Of a DNA stretch of 43,701 bases, positions 23,605 to 30,144 are shown in pieces. Under the pieces are notes generated by a model that saw only the letters and a list, made by a program, of their open reading frames with translations, had not been told where the DNA came from and ran no database searches. The DNA is from a virus. Position 1 is the stretch's first letter, and the number at the start of each line of letters is the position of its first letter. The position numbers and the translations under genes are program-made. Location: positions 1 to 43,701 of IMG/VR virus record IMGVR_UViG_3300002835_000369; one strand, written 5' to 3'.

Positions 23605-23693
23605 GGTTGGGAGTGGGGTCGAACCACTGGCACACTGCACTTCCATACAATTGCTCTACCATAAACATTAACTGTTACTGAGCTACCACAACC
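23605..23693 (-). tRNA. Atypical tRNA-like gene with enlarged D loop
   Basis: Minus strand: acceptor GGTTGTG pairs with CCCAACC (one mismatch); D stem GCTC/GAGC; T arm AGTGG-TTCGACC-CCACT. The D loop is 23 nt (AGTAACAGTTAATG onward) instead of about 8-9, and the anticodon stem ATTGT/GCAGT closes an 8-nt loop ATGGAAGT rather than 7. A plain reading would give anticodon GGA (Ser), but there is no serine-type long variable arm. CCA is not encoded (ACGG follows). It could be a degenerate tRNA, an expanded-loop tRNA or a tRNA mimic. It has its own promoter at 23769. Confidence 0.5.
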
Positions 23694-23717
23694 ATTATTT
23701 AAAGAACTATTGTTTCT

Positions 23718-23763
23718 GAGTTCGGATACCGAGTATCTTTCATTTCCTATAAGTTCCGAACTC
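23718..23763 (-). other. 9-bp leader hairpin before the tRNA-like gene
   Basis: GAGTTCGGA (23718-23726) pairs perfectly with TCCGAACTC (23755-23763); a nested GATAC-CGA-GTATC can form an alternative. It sits at the predicted 5' end of the transcript from the promoter at 23769. Confidence 0.6.
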
Positions 23764-23768
23764 TTTTA

Positions 23769-23800
23769 CAAAGATATAAAAAACATTTTACATCGACAAC
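23769..23800 (-). promoter_or_regulatory. Host-type promoter GTTG-N20-TATCTTTG
   Basis: Minus strand: GTTG (23797-23800, one mismatch to TTTG), 20-base spacer, TATCTTTG (23769-23776). Upstream of the hairpin and tRNA-like gene; it lies at the 3' end of the gene at 23788. Confidence 0.6.
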
Positions 23801-24042
23801 ATCCATCCCAATTTATTTTGTTCCTGATATTGGGAATAAGTACATTTTCTCATCGACTTATAATCAGGTCTCAACTTTACATTTTTTGGGTACTTTGCCT
23901 CGTGTTCTTTTTGTTCTCTCATAACACGAGCATATGCCTCTCTTTTACTTGGTGCCCACACGTCATTAAACCCACCGCCAATCCAATTAAACAAATAAAG
24001 GTAATCACCATTAACACTTCTGTATAACTTCTCTTTTGCCAT
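23788..24042 (-). CDS. Small phage protein of unknown function
   Basis: 84 residues from ATG 24042 (MAKEKLYRSVNGDYLYLFNW). A longer frame to 24087 runs into the promoter and is rejected. GGGFNDVWAPSKREAYARV and a Lys/Tyr-rich C-terminus suggest a nucleic-acid-binding or structural small protein; unrecognised. Confidence 0.65.
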   Translation of the reverse strand: MAKEKLYRSVNGDYLYLFNWIGGGFNDVWAPSKREAYARVMREQKEHEAKYPKNVKLRPDYKSMRKCTYSQYQEQNKLGWMLSM

Positions 24043-24064
24043 ATCGTTTATCGTTTTGTGAATA

Positions 24065-24096
24065 CAAATGTAGTGAACTCTTTCCAAAGTGCCAAA
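24065..24096 (-). promoter_or_regulatory. Host-type promoter TTTG-N20-TACATTTG
   Basis: Minus strand: TTTG (24093-24096), 20-base spacer, TACATTTG (24065-24072), 22 bases before ATG 24042. Back to back with the plus-strand motif at 24098. Confidence 0.75.
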
Positions 24097-24097
24097 C

Positions 24098-24105
24098 TAT
24101 TTATA
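24098..24105 (+). promoter_or_regulatory. Phage-type TATTTATA promoter motif before a putative small RNA
   Basis: ACTATTTATAATAAAA on the plus strand; no coding start follows before the terminator at 24170. Confidence 0.55.
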
Positions 24106-24200
24106 ATAAAAATTAAGCCGCCCCTTAAATGGGGACTTTTAGGACCGTTCCAGTTATGGAACACAATTAGAGAACGACTCGCTACCGTTCTCTTTTTTTT
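24106..24200 (+). ncRNA. Putative small RNA B with three hairpins
   Basis: About 90 nt after the phage motif: CCCC-TTAAAT-GGGG (24121-24134), GTTCC-AGTTAT-GGAAC and a terminator stem GAGAACG/CGTTCTC with T8. No open reading frame. The first hairpin resembles CTCC-TTAA-GGAG of the element at 16207, with the stem bases differing in a compensatory way. Confidence 0.5.
24170..24200 (+). terminator. Rho-independent terminator
   Basis: GAGAACG (24170-24176) pairs with CGTTCTC (24186-24192), then eight T. Confidence 0.85.
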
Positions 24201-24223
24201 CCACTAAAACAATCTGTTTTCTC

Positions 24224-24261
24224 CAAATTGGTAATTTTTTTCCATTATAACAACCAATTTG
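24224..24261. repeat. 9-bp inverted repeat in A/T-rich intergenic DNA
   Basis: CAAATTGGT (24224-24232) and ACCAATTTG (24253-24261) separated by 20 bases, upstream of the promoter of the small basic protein. Could be an operator or an RNA hairpin. Confidence 0.5.
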
Positions 24262-24302
24262 AAAATTATTTTCCACTAACTCTACAATATTGATTATAAA
24301 AA

Positions 24303-24310
24303 TATTTATT
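24303..24310 (+). promoter_or_regulatory. Phage-type TATTTATT promoter motif
   Basis: AATATTTATTTGG 16 bases before the ATG at 24327. Confidence 0.6.
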
Positions 24311-24326
24311 TGGAAAATATATCACA

Positions 24327-24458
24327 ATGGCAAAAGGTTCAAAATCAGTAGGGAATTCAATGAAAGTTTCTTTCGGTAAAAAAAGTACAGGTAAACATAA
24401 AAAAAGTCACAACAAGCACGACCGTAAGGAGAAAAACTATCGAGGACAAGGACGATAG
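24327..24458 (+). CDS. 43-residue highly basic protein
   Basis: MAKGSKSVGNSMKVSFGKKS, then a run rich in Lys/His/Arg (GKHKKSHNKHDRKEKNYRG). Strongly basic, likely binding nucleic acid, for example a DNA-condensing or ribosome-associated peptide. It has a clear phage motif and a normal stop. No family recognised. Confidence 0.65.
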   Translation: MAKGSKSVGNSMKVSFGKKSTGKHKKSHNKHDRKEKNYRGQGR

Positions 24459-24494
24459 TGTGTAAAATTTATTGGAATTTCTTATATTTTTATC

Positions 24495-24782
24495 ATGTTA
24501 GATAAGAAACAGAGACTCTTTCGCCTAATTGAAAGTTATATGAATGATTTTCAAGGAGATGCCGTACAAAAAATGTACGGAGATGGTGCTAGAATCAAAG
24601 TTCACTCTATGAACCATAGTTACTCCACAAAATCTATTCTATTTGAAATTGTTATTGTATTAGGAACCACAATCAACGAGTCTATGATGGATAAGACTTT
24701 GGCAAACATTTTAATCCAAGATGCGTTAGTATATTTTTTTCCTGACCAAAATGTTAAAACCTACGTTAGGTTTGATGTATAA
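24495..24782 (+). CDS. Small phage protein of unknown function
   Basis: 95 residues. The N-terminus (MLDKKQRLFRLIESYMNDF) is a single helix, then a beta-rich core (SILFEIVIVLGTTINES, DALVYFFPDQNVKTYV). Unrecognised. It is followed by a hairpin terminator. Confidence 0.65.
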   Translation: MLDKKQRLFRLIESYMNDFQGDAVQKMYGDGARIKVHSMNHSYSTKSILFEIVIVLGTTINESMMDKTLANILIQDALVYFFPDQNVKTYVRFDV

Positions 24783-24784
24783 AA

Positions 24785-24808
24785 AAAGAGGAACTATGTC
24801 CTCTTTTT
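24785..24808. terminator. Bidirectional terminator
   Basis: GAGGA (24788-24792) pairs with TCCTC (24799-24803), with A run before and T run after; serves the convergent genes ending at 24782 and possibly 24834. Confidence 0.7.
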
Positions 24809-24833
24809 ATTGTGTTATTTAATTAAAATATTT

Positions 24834-25325
24834 TTACTTTTTTTTGTTTTTAATTGCGTTAGATATCAACCCATAAATATAATCAACACATTTTACTTTT
24901 AGATTTGGTCTATCTGCCATTGCAGGTGTAGACCCAACACAAGCAGAATTTTTAAACATAACTTGTTCAGGAATTCCTTCTACTTCAACAAAATCAGGAT
25001 AATAGTCACCTGAAAAATCTGGCATATCAAATGGATATCTAACTTCAATTCCTGATTTATGTGACAACGTACATCTGTAATAATCAACATTAGGATATCC
25101 TCCTAAATTGAATCTATCTGCCTTTTTTTCAATATGTTCTTCTTTTTTTGTGAACCCTAAAGATAATAATTTTGGCTCAAGTTTTTTCCAATATGGATTT
25201 GTTCTACAATCAGTTTTTTTTGGGTCGGTTTCATTACGAATTATATTAAAAACAGATTGTTCTTTTATTACCCTTTTAACCAATCTTGTTAAATCAGATT
25301 CGGTTAATCTTATAATTTTTTTCAT
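24834..25325 (-). CDS. Tagged Cys-containing protein
   Basis: 163 residues with the clearest tag of the window, KKIIRLTESDLTRLVKRVIKEQ split as KKIIRLTESDL and TRLVKRVIKEQ. The body has four or five Cys (DCRTN, YRCTL, SACVG, VKCVD), Pro/Tyr-rich loops and a helical basic end. Unrecognised; cysteines could form disulphides outside the cytoplasm or bind metal. Confidence 0.7.
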   Translation of the reverse strand: MKKIIRLTESDLTRLVKRVIKEQSVFNIIRNETDPKKTDCRTNPYWKKLEPKLLSLGFTKKEEHIEKKADRFNLGGYPNVDYYRCTLSHKSGIEVRYPFDMPDFSGDYYPDFVEVEGIPEQVMFKNSACVGSTPAMADRPNLKVKCVDYIYGLISNAIKNKKK

Positions 25326-25341
25326 GTCAAAGTTGTTTCAC

Positions 25342-25349
25342 TATAAATA
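25342..25349 (-). promoter_or_regulatory. Phage-type TATTTATA promoter motif
   Basis: Minus-strand TATATTTATAGTGAAAC 16 bases before the ATG at 25325, right after the terminator at 25358. Confidence 0.65.
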
Positions 25350-25357
25350 TACTTGGA

Positions 25358-25383
25358 TAAAAAAAAAGAAGGATATACCTTCT
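25358..25383 (-). terminator. Rho-independent terminator
   Basis: GAAGG-ATATA-CCTTC stem with a long T run on the minus strand; ends the L,D-transpeptidase-like gene. Confidence 0.8.
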
Positions 25384-25388
25384 TTCAT

Positions 25389-25919
25389 TTATTCAATAAC
25401 ACAAACTAATACACCATTCTTAGTCAAATCAATAATCTTTTTATTGATTTCTTCAGGTGTTGCAAAACAACCATTAGACCATTTAGTTTTCATCTTTGTA
25501 TCTGGATGGAAAATTACGGCACGTGAACGAGCATTATTATTAATTCCGTTATCCAACCCATCGATAATCATAGAATATCCAAAGTATCCATATCTTGTAC
25601 CACGTGTGATATAGTTACCATTTGATGTCATATTAGACCCGTGTCTGTTACTATATTTATTTGGATACATCACACCTGAATTCCAAGCGTGAGACACTGT
25701 GGTTGAAATTAAAACTTTTTTTTCTTTCATATCCAACACGAATAATCTTTTCGTAAGGATATTTTTACGATAGTCAACAATAATGACTATATCTTTGCGT
25801 TTTGGATTGTATTTTGCAATCCTTTGTTCTGCAATATCAAAATAATTTGAATTGGCAAACGAGCTGTAAACAAAAAGCCCCGTTAGTAACATTATTGAAA
25901 TAAAAAAACCCTTTTTCAT
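25389..25919 (-). CDS. Exported murein L,D-transpeptidase-like protein (YkuD_2 type)
   Basis: 176 residues from ATG 25919; a longer frame to 25964 crosses the promoter. A signal peptide MKKGFFISIMLLTGLFVYSS precedes VIIVDYRKNILTKRLFVLDM, VSHAWNSG, SNRHGSNMTSNGNYIT, YGYSMIIDGLDNGINNNA-type loops and SRAVIFHPDTKM with SNGCFATPEE. This order matches the YkuD_2 family, where His (here HPD) and Cys (here SNGC) act on peptidoglycan cross-links. It acts in the periplasm, possibly in lysis or in wall remodelling. Confidence 0.8.
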   Translation of the reverse strand: MKKGFFISIMLLTGLFVYSSFANSNYFDIAEQRIAKYNPKRKDIVIIVDYRKNILTKRLFVLDMKEKKVLISTTVSHAWNSGVMYPNKYSNRHGSNMTSNGNYITRGTRYGYFGYSMIIDGLDNGINNNARSRAVIFHPDTKMKTKWSNGCFATPEEINKKIIDLTKNGVLVCVIE

Positions 25920-25933
25920 TGTTATTTTTTTTA

Positions 25934-25965
25934 CAAAGATAAAGGGTTTTAAATTATAAAACAAA
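25934..25965 (-). promoter_or_regulatory. Host-type promoter TTTG-N20-TATCTTTG
   Basis: Minus strand: TTTG (25962-25965), 20-base spacer, TATCTTTG (25934-25941), 14 bases before ATG 25919. Confirms the shorter start. Confidence 0.75.
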
Positions 25966-25971
25966 TTTTTA

Positions 25972-27060
25972 TTACAAATTCACTAATTTTTGTATTACCT
26001 TATTAATTAAAGGAGTTTTGTATTTCACACTTAAAGGTATTGTCTTTTTTTTGGTTGAAGATGTCCAAATTCCAAAGAATTTTGCAAAATCTGCCATATC
26101 GTCTGTCAAGTCAATACAACCATGAGAACCTCTTAATGAACCACCGTGTACATAAAATGCACTTCTTCCGTACATTTTTTGACCTCCTGTTGGTTTAATA
26201 TATGCTCTATAATTTCCCCAACTTATTCTACTTAATAATGTATTTTCTCTGAATGACTTACTTTGGTCATTACCTACTTTACCTGTAATTTTGTCCCAAA
26301 AAGCTTCTAAAGCTCCAATTTCTTCTTGACCTCCTGAACGTGTCTCTAATGGACCCACAACATAAGTACCTTCTGGAAGAGGACCAGCGTCTTTGTCTTG
26401 TGACCATTCCTGTGGAGTTGTGGTATATCTCTTTAACATTTGACCCCAATCACTAGGTGGTGTGTTTTTCCATGTCAATCCACTTACCGCACTCCACGAT
26501 TTAATAATTTTACCATTTGTTACCCAATTTAGTTTGTCCCCATCAAAAAATAACGCAGCGTTAGGGTTCAAAACTAAATCTGTACCAGTTTGATTTTTTG
26601 CAATGTTTTTTGCCGTATTCGAAAGTGAAGCACCCGCTTTAGGAGCGGTTTTAGCCGTAGATTTAGCCGCGGCTTTTACTGCTGTTGTATCCGCTTTAGC
26701 CGCAGTTGTTTTTGTCGTGTCTGATTTACCAATACTATTTAAAAACTGGCTTTGAGCAAATCCTGCAAACAAATAATTTCTAGTTAATTGGTCAACACTT
26801 CCCGTAGGTTTTATTTTTGATTTAGTTTGAAAATCTTTAATAGCCCTTTGGGTTGCAGGTCCAAAATCACCATCCACACCGTCGTTATTCGGTCCAGTAG
26901 TACCTAAATTATACCCCTTTAATTTTAAAGCTTGTTGTATTTTTTTTACATCATCATTTTTTTGTCCTCTTTCTGCGAATGGTACCGCCATTTGTTCAAT
27001 TAGAACTTTATTAACAATCTGTTCTAAATCTGATTCAGTTAATTTTATAATTTTCGCCAT
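25972..27060 (-). CDS. Tagged peptidoglycan-binding and L,D-transpeptidase/Tlde1-like enzyme
   Basis: 362 residues. Tag: KIIKLTESDLEQIVNKVLIEQ in its first 23 residues, with E22-Q23 as a possible cleavage point. Residues about 35-97 are a PG_binding_1 repeat (GVDGDFGPATQRAIKDFQ). An Ala/Lys/Thr linker (105-150) leads to a catalytic domain at about 165-350 containing FYVHGGSLRGSHGCIDL; H305 and C315 fit the YkuD or DUF2778/Tlde1 catalytic pair. It has no signal peptide, unlike its neighbour at 25389. If carried in the virion it could cut the wall at entry. Four bases upstream of it ends a spanin-like gene. Confidence 0.85.
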   Translation of the reverse strand: MAKIIKLTESDLEQIVNKVLIEQMAVPFAERGQKNDDVKKIQQALKLKGYNLGTTGPNNDGVDGDFGPATQRAIKDFQTKSKIKPTGSVDQLTRNYLFAGFAQSQFLNSIGKSDTTKTTAAKADTTAVKAAAKSTAKTAPKAGASLSNTAKNIAKNQTGTDLVLNPNAALFFDGDKLNWVTNGKIIKSWSAVSGLTWKNTPPSDWGQMLKRYTTTPQEWSQDKDAGPLPEGTYVVGPLETRSGGQEEIGALEAFWDKITGKVGNDQSKSFRENTLLSRISWGNYRAYIKPTGGQKMYGRSAFYVHGGSLRGSHGCIDLTDDMADFAKFFGIWTSSTKKKTIPLSVKYKTPLINKVIQKLVNL

Positions 27061-27067
27061 TGTATTT

Positions 27068-27346
27068 TTATTTTACTTTTCCGTTTGTTAAGAATTCAAC
27101 CTTAACAGTTAATGCAGATACTTGTTCAGTTAATCTTAATATTGTTTGTCTCATCTCATCTTTTTCTCTTGATGAACTTTCAAGAAGGGCTTCCAATTTA
27201 CCAATTCTATCTCTACAATCAGTTTTTATAAAATCTTCATCTCTTTCTTTTTTTGACGCTCTTTTTTCGTAAAATCTCCAAGCACTTGCAGAACCCATTA
27301 CGGTAAATGCGGTGATTAATACAGTCCAAATTGTTTCTTGTGGCAT
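27068..27346 (-). CDS. Spanin-like protein: N-terminal anchor plus coiled coil
   Basis: 92 residues. A membrane segment (TIWTVLITAFTVMGSASAW) is followed by a basic patch and a heptad-like coiled coil (GKLEALLESSSREKDEMRQ, LRLTEQVSALTVKVEFL). The topology fits an inner-membrane spanin (Rz-like) or a generic phage membrane coiled-coil protein; the neighbour is a peptidoglycan enzyme. No outer-membrane partner is obvious nearby. Confidence 0.6.
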   Translation of the reverse strand: MPQETIWTVLITAFTVMGSASAWRFYEKRASKKERDEDFIKTDCRDRIGKLEALLESSSREKDEMRQTILRLTEQVSALTVKVEFLTNGKVK

Positions 27347-27363
27347 AATAAGTTCTTTTAAGT

Positions 27364-27371
27364 AATAAATA
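27364..27371 (-). promoter_or_regulatory. Phage-type TATTTATT promoter motif
   Basis: Minus-strand TATATTTATTACTTAAAAG 17 bases before the ATG at 27346. Confidence 0.6.
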
Positions 27372-27404
27372 TAAGTTTATTCTAAAAAATTGGTCGTTTG
27401 GTCG

Positions 27405-27498
27405 AGAAGCGAATAATTATTATTCTTATAGAATAATAATATAATATTAAAAAAAGAGTAAAAACTAAAAAACAAAAATACTAGTTCTAGTACTAGTT
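27405..27498. other. A/T-rich intergenic stretch with dyads
   Basis: Contains the near-palindrome GAATAATTATTATTC and a run of TA-rich sequence, then the ACTAGT repeat. No gene seen; could be a weak terminator zone for the reverse-strand gene at 27499. Confidence 0.4.
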
Positions 27499-27503
27499 CT
27501 AGT
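27480..27503. repeat. Tandem 12-mer giving four in-frame TAG codons
   Basis: ACTAGTTCTAGT occurs twice in tandem. Read on the minus strand in the frame of the gene at 27499 it is TAG AAC TAG TAC TAG AAC TAG, so the natural stop is followed by three more TAGs every second codon. Confidence 0.85.
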
Positions 27504-27783
27504 CAAAATCGACCACACACTCGAATCCAAGTAGTGTCTCCAAAAATCTCTCCAAGTCTCCAAACTCATATGAAAGTTCTCTATAAGTGATGTCTCCACC
27601 GACTTTTTCTAATTTTGGTTCCGTTTTTCTTTTGACCCCCAAGAATAATGAATACGAGTGAGGGACCCAATCACCTTTTTCGTGGTCAAATGATTGTGTC
27701 GGTAAAGCTCGGAATTCAGTGACTATCACTCCACGGGAATCCAAAGCCATTTCACAAATTCTTCTTAATCTATTTTGGTCCAT
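27499..27783 (-). CDS. Small phage protein of unknown function
   Basis: 94 residues. The N-terminus MDQNRLRRICEMALDSRG is helical, then beta-rich (HSYSLFLGVKRKTEPK) and an acidic end (FGDLERFLETLLGFECVVDFD). Unrecognised. It overlaps the upstream DUF2452-like gene by 19 bases and ends in the fourfold TAG repeat. Confidence 0.65.
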   Translation of the reverse strand: MDQNRLRRICEMALDSRGVIVTEFRALPTQSFDHEKGDWVPHSYSLFLGVKRKTEPKLEKVGGDITYRELSYEFGDLERFLETLLGFECVVDFD

Positions 27784-28148
27784 GTCATATCAGAATTTAA
27801 AACCGCAGAATAAAGATAAATTTTATTCCACGAAGTGGGTTCAATTAGAGAGAGGAACTTCTTTCCATAATTATCCTCATATAAGTGGTATATCTCCCCT
27901 ACAATCGGTTCAAATCTATAAGATGAGTCGTAGACCTCTTGGTTAACAATAAACGATTTTTGAAGGGTTTCTGCCTCTTTTAAGAGTTCTTCGTACCTTG
28001 TATTGAATATCTTATTTGCTTTATATGTCCCGTTTCTTTTGAATGGTGTCAAGTCGGTGGGCACAATCTGTGGAGCCCCGACGTGGTGGGGATATTCCAT
28101 TAGGTTTGGTTTAAGGATAACCTTGTCGATGTGTGATTGTGTAGACAT
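27765..28148 (-). CDS. DUF2452-like protein
   Basis: 127 residues. YPHHVGAPQIVPTDLTPFK, a helical middle (EELLKEAETLQKSF) and YRFEPIVGEIYHLYEDNYG with FLSLIEPTSWNK match the order of the DUF2452 family found in Bacteroidota and some other bacteria. Function unknown. Its ATG directly follows the T run of a terminator, so its message may depend on read-through. Confidence 0.75.
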   Translation of the reverse strand: MSTQSHIDKVILKPNLMEYPHHVGAPQIVPTDLTPFKRNGTYKANKIFNTRYEELLKEAETLQKSFIVNQEVYDSSYRFEPIVGEIYHLYEDNYGKKFLSLIEPTSWNKIYLYSAVLNSDMTWTKID

Positions 28149-28174
28149 AAAAAAAGTCCCAATATATGGGACTT
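28149..28174 (-). terminator. Terminator abutting a start codon
   Basis: AAGTCCC/GGGACTT stem, loop ATATATT, T7 directly followed by ATG (28148) on the minus strand. Confidence 0.75.
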
Positions 28175-28206
28175 AAATTATAGTTCTTATTTTAATAAAG
28201 TTCAAG

Positions 28207-28704
28207 TTATTGACCTTTAATCATTGCAATTCCGTGTTTCAAAAATTCTTTTGCTCTTGGAGAAACGTGTTGCATCCCATAAACTTTTTCAATGTCTTTA
28301 ACTAACTCTTCACCGTGTTCGTTTTCTTTGTAAAGTTCGATAATCTTATCCATCGCCCTATTACACTCTTTTTTCGTTTCGTCAAAGTAGTTGTAAGGTT
28401 TGAAATCTTTAATGTGATTCATAATTCCAAACGCCAAGTGTTCACCACCATCAGAAACTTTCGGATGAAGTCTTAAGGTTTTTAATAATTCAAGTTTGTC
28501 CACCAAACTGTGGATACCATTTTTTCTAATCGTAACACCGTCGATATAATCTTCAGTATCGTCGTCACCCATAATCTCTTCCAAAGTCCTAACGTTACCA
28601 CCATGGCAGAATTTTTTATCCTCTGTATTTTCAGATTGTTCTATTAGGTAGAGTTTCTTAATTGAATCTCTTTCGTTTTCTGTAAGTTGAAATCTTTTGT
28701 TCAT
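28207..28704 (-). CDS. Tagged helical protein of unknown function
   Basis: 165 residues with tag MNKRFQLTENERDSIKKLY followed by LIEQ. The remainder is mostly helical (LVDKLELLKTLRLHPKV, ECNRAMDKIIELYKENEHG) with one short loop region. No motif recognised. The start is set by the phage motif three bases upstream. Confidence 0.65.
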   Translation of the reverse strand: MNKRFQLTENERDSIKKLYLIEQSENTEDKKFCHGGNVRTLEEIMGDDDTEDYIDGVTIRKNGIHSLVDKLELLKTLRLHPKVSDGGEHLAFGIMNHIKDFKPYNYFDETKKECNRAMDKIIELYKENEHGEELVKDIEKVYGMQHVSPRAKEFLKHGIAMIKGQ

Positions 28705-28707
28705 AAC

Positions 28708-28715
28708 AATAAATA
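28708..28715 (-). promoter_or_regulatory. Phage-type TATTTATT promoter motif
   Basis: Minus-strand TATATTTATTGTT directly before the ATG at 28704; identical to the copy before 935. Confidence 0.65.
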
Positions 28716-28724
28716 TACGGATGT

Positions 28725-29447
28725 TTACAATATATCGTGAATAAACTTCATTTTCTCTTCATTAGATAATTCTTCTTTTGTAAATGAGAACGGGTCGTAA
28801 TCAGATATGATAAATTGTTTTTTATGATATTCATATACTCTCTTTGCAGATTCAAAGGTATATACGTCGTCAAATTTAAATGGTTTTTTGTTAATGTGGG
28901 GATTATGGTTCAAGTAGTCTCGAATATATCCTGACTTCCATATCTCACTATCTCTAACAAAATCTAATTTACCAAGGTCTTCCTCTATCGATTCCATCTT
29001 AATAAAAAAATCAGGTATACGAGATTCAAAACTATATTTTGACAAGTAGGATTTTTGAATCGGTCTATTTTCCAACTCCTCAACGGTCGTTACTTTATTG
29101 TATAATAACATTTCTCTAATAAAAGTTTCATAAGTTTCAACAAATTTCTGAAATCTATTTTTAGTGTATACAAAGGTAGAACCTGTATTTGTAAAATTTA
29201 AGAATATTGATAACATCCTATCATACGGATTTCTAATACTACAAATAATCTTGTAATCGTTATATTTTTCAGGGTACCTTAAACTATGTGATTGGTAATA
29301 AATCCCATTATCTGTTATATGTTTTTTAGTTTCAGTTTCGTCTGTAAAATATTCAAACCCCAATTTACTAAAAATATGAGCAGTTGCCTTTGTACCACAC
29401 CTCTCAGGTGCCCACCAAATAATTTTATGTTTGTGTGAGATATTCAT
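28725..29447 (-). CDS. Sulfotransferase family protein
   Basis: 240 residues. A 5'-PSB loop (WWAPERCGTKATAHIF, residues 11-26) and a 3'-PB-type segment (IICSIRNPYDRMLSIF, about 67-82) are the two PAPS-binding signatures of sulfotransferases, which move sulfate from PAPS to hydroxyl groups of glycans, lipids or small molecules in the cytoplasm. The acceptor is unknown; modifying host surface glycans is one possibility. No tag. Confidence 0.85.
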   Translation of the reverse strand: MNISHKHKIIWWAPERCGTKATAHIFSKLGFEYFTDETETKKHITDNGIYYQSHSLRYPEKYNDYKIICSIRNPYDRMLSIFLNFTNTGSTFVYTKNRFQKFVETYETFIREMLLYNKVTTVEELENRPIQKSYLSKYSFESRIPDFFIKMESIEEDLGKLDFVRDSEIWKSGYIRDYLNHNPHINKKPFKFDDVYTFESAKRVYEYHKKQFIISDYDPFSFTKEELSNEEKMKFIHDIL

Positions 29448-29451
29448 AACG

Positions 29452-29459
29452 CAATAATA
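29452..29459 (-). promoter_or_regulatory. Weak host-type -7 box TATTATTG
   Basis: Minus-strand TATTATTG, then CGTT and ATG 29447. One mismatch to TAnnTTTG; no -33 element. Confidence 0.35.
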
Positions 29460-29497
29460 GTTGATTTAAATAAAAATTAAAGACCCCGTTTTTATAG

Positions 29498-29505
29498 TAT
29501 TTATC
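29498..29505 (+). promoter_or_regulatory. Phage-type TATTTATC promoter motif
   Basis: AGTATTTATCGTT directly before ATG 29509. Confidence 0.6.
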
Positions 29506-29508
29506 GTT

Positions 29509-30144
29509 ATGAAAAAACTATTAATACTACTGAGTTTCGTACTAATAAGTATGACCTCAATTGCACAAGACGTTGTTGTCATCAAACACACAAATTACAC
29601 CACACATTACAGTAAATCTAAAATGTATCCTGTGATGGTTGAATGGTGGTTAACTAAATCAATGATTAGTTGCCCAACTCCATTAAAAAGAAAAGATAAT
29701 TTTAAACCTGACCCTAAGTTAGTTAAAGAAACTGATATTGGTAAGGATTATGTTGGTAGTGGTACCGATAGAGGTCACATGATGCCAGCTGCCGAGAATC
29801 TTTGTCAAACACCTACGGTTCAGGACGAATCTTTTTATTTTTCAAATATGGCGGCACAATATCACAGTTTAAATGCAGGAGATTGGAAATCAGTTGAGGT
29901 GTTGGAAAGACAGATTGCTTCAGAACAAGACTCCACTCGTATTTGGTGTGGTAATGTTGGTGAGGTAAAAAGAATTGGTAGAGTTGCGGTTCCAAAACAA
30001 TGTTGGAAAGTAATTTACGTTAAGAGAACAAAAGAGTGGAGAGCTTTCTTGTTTGAAAACAACACATCTAAACCTGACGGTTATGCGAACAATCAGGTTG
30101 ATGTCTCAGTAATTGAAAAACTAACAGGATTTAAATTTCGTTAA
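29509..30144 (+). CDS. Secreted DNA/RNA non-specific endonuclease (NUC1 family)
   Basis: 211 residues. A signal peptide (MKKLLILLSFVLISMTSIAQ) precedes the nuclease domain with SGTDRGHMMPAAEN (DRGH at about 87-90; His is the general base) and FYFSNMAAQYHSLNAGDW (metal-binding Asn at about 113). The family degrades DNA and RNA with one magnesium ion. The enzyme would act in the periplasm or outside the cell, unlike phage enzymes that degrade host DNA in the cytoplasm. It has its own phage-type motif. Confidence 0.9.
   Translation: MKKLLILLSFVLISMTSIAQDVVVIKHTNYTTHYSKSKMYPVMVEWWLTKSMISCPTPLKRKDNFKPDPKLVKETDIGKDYVGSGTDRGHMMPAAENLCQTPTVQDESFYFSNMAAQYHSLNAGDWKSVEVLERQIASEQDSTRIWCGNVGEVKRIGRVAVPKQCWKVIYVKRTKEWRAFLFENNTSKPDGYANNQVDVSVIEKLTGFKFR

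Noticed and set aside
27480-27503. TAG reassignment to an amino acid
   Set aside because: Other genes in the window, such as 3308-3736 and 24327-24458, end normally at TAG, and reading through does not extend into coding-like sequence.
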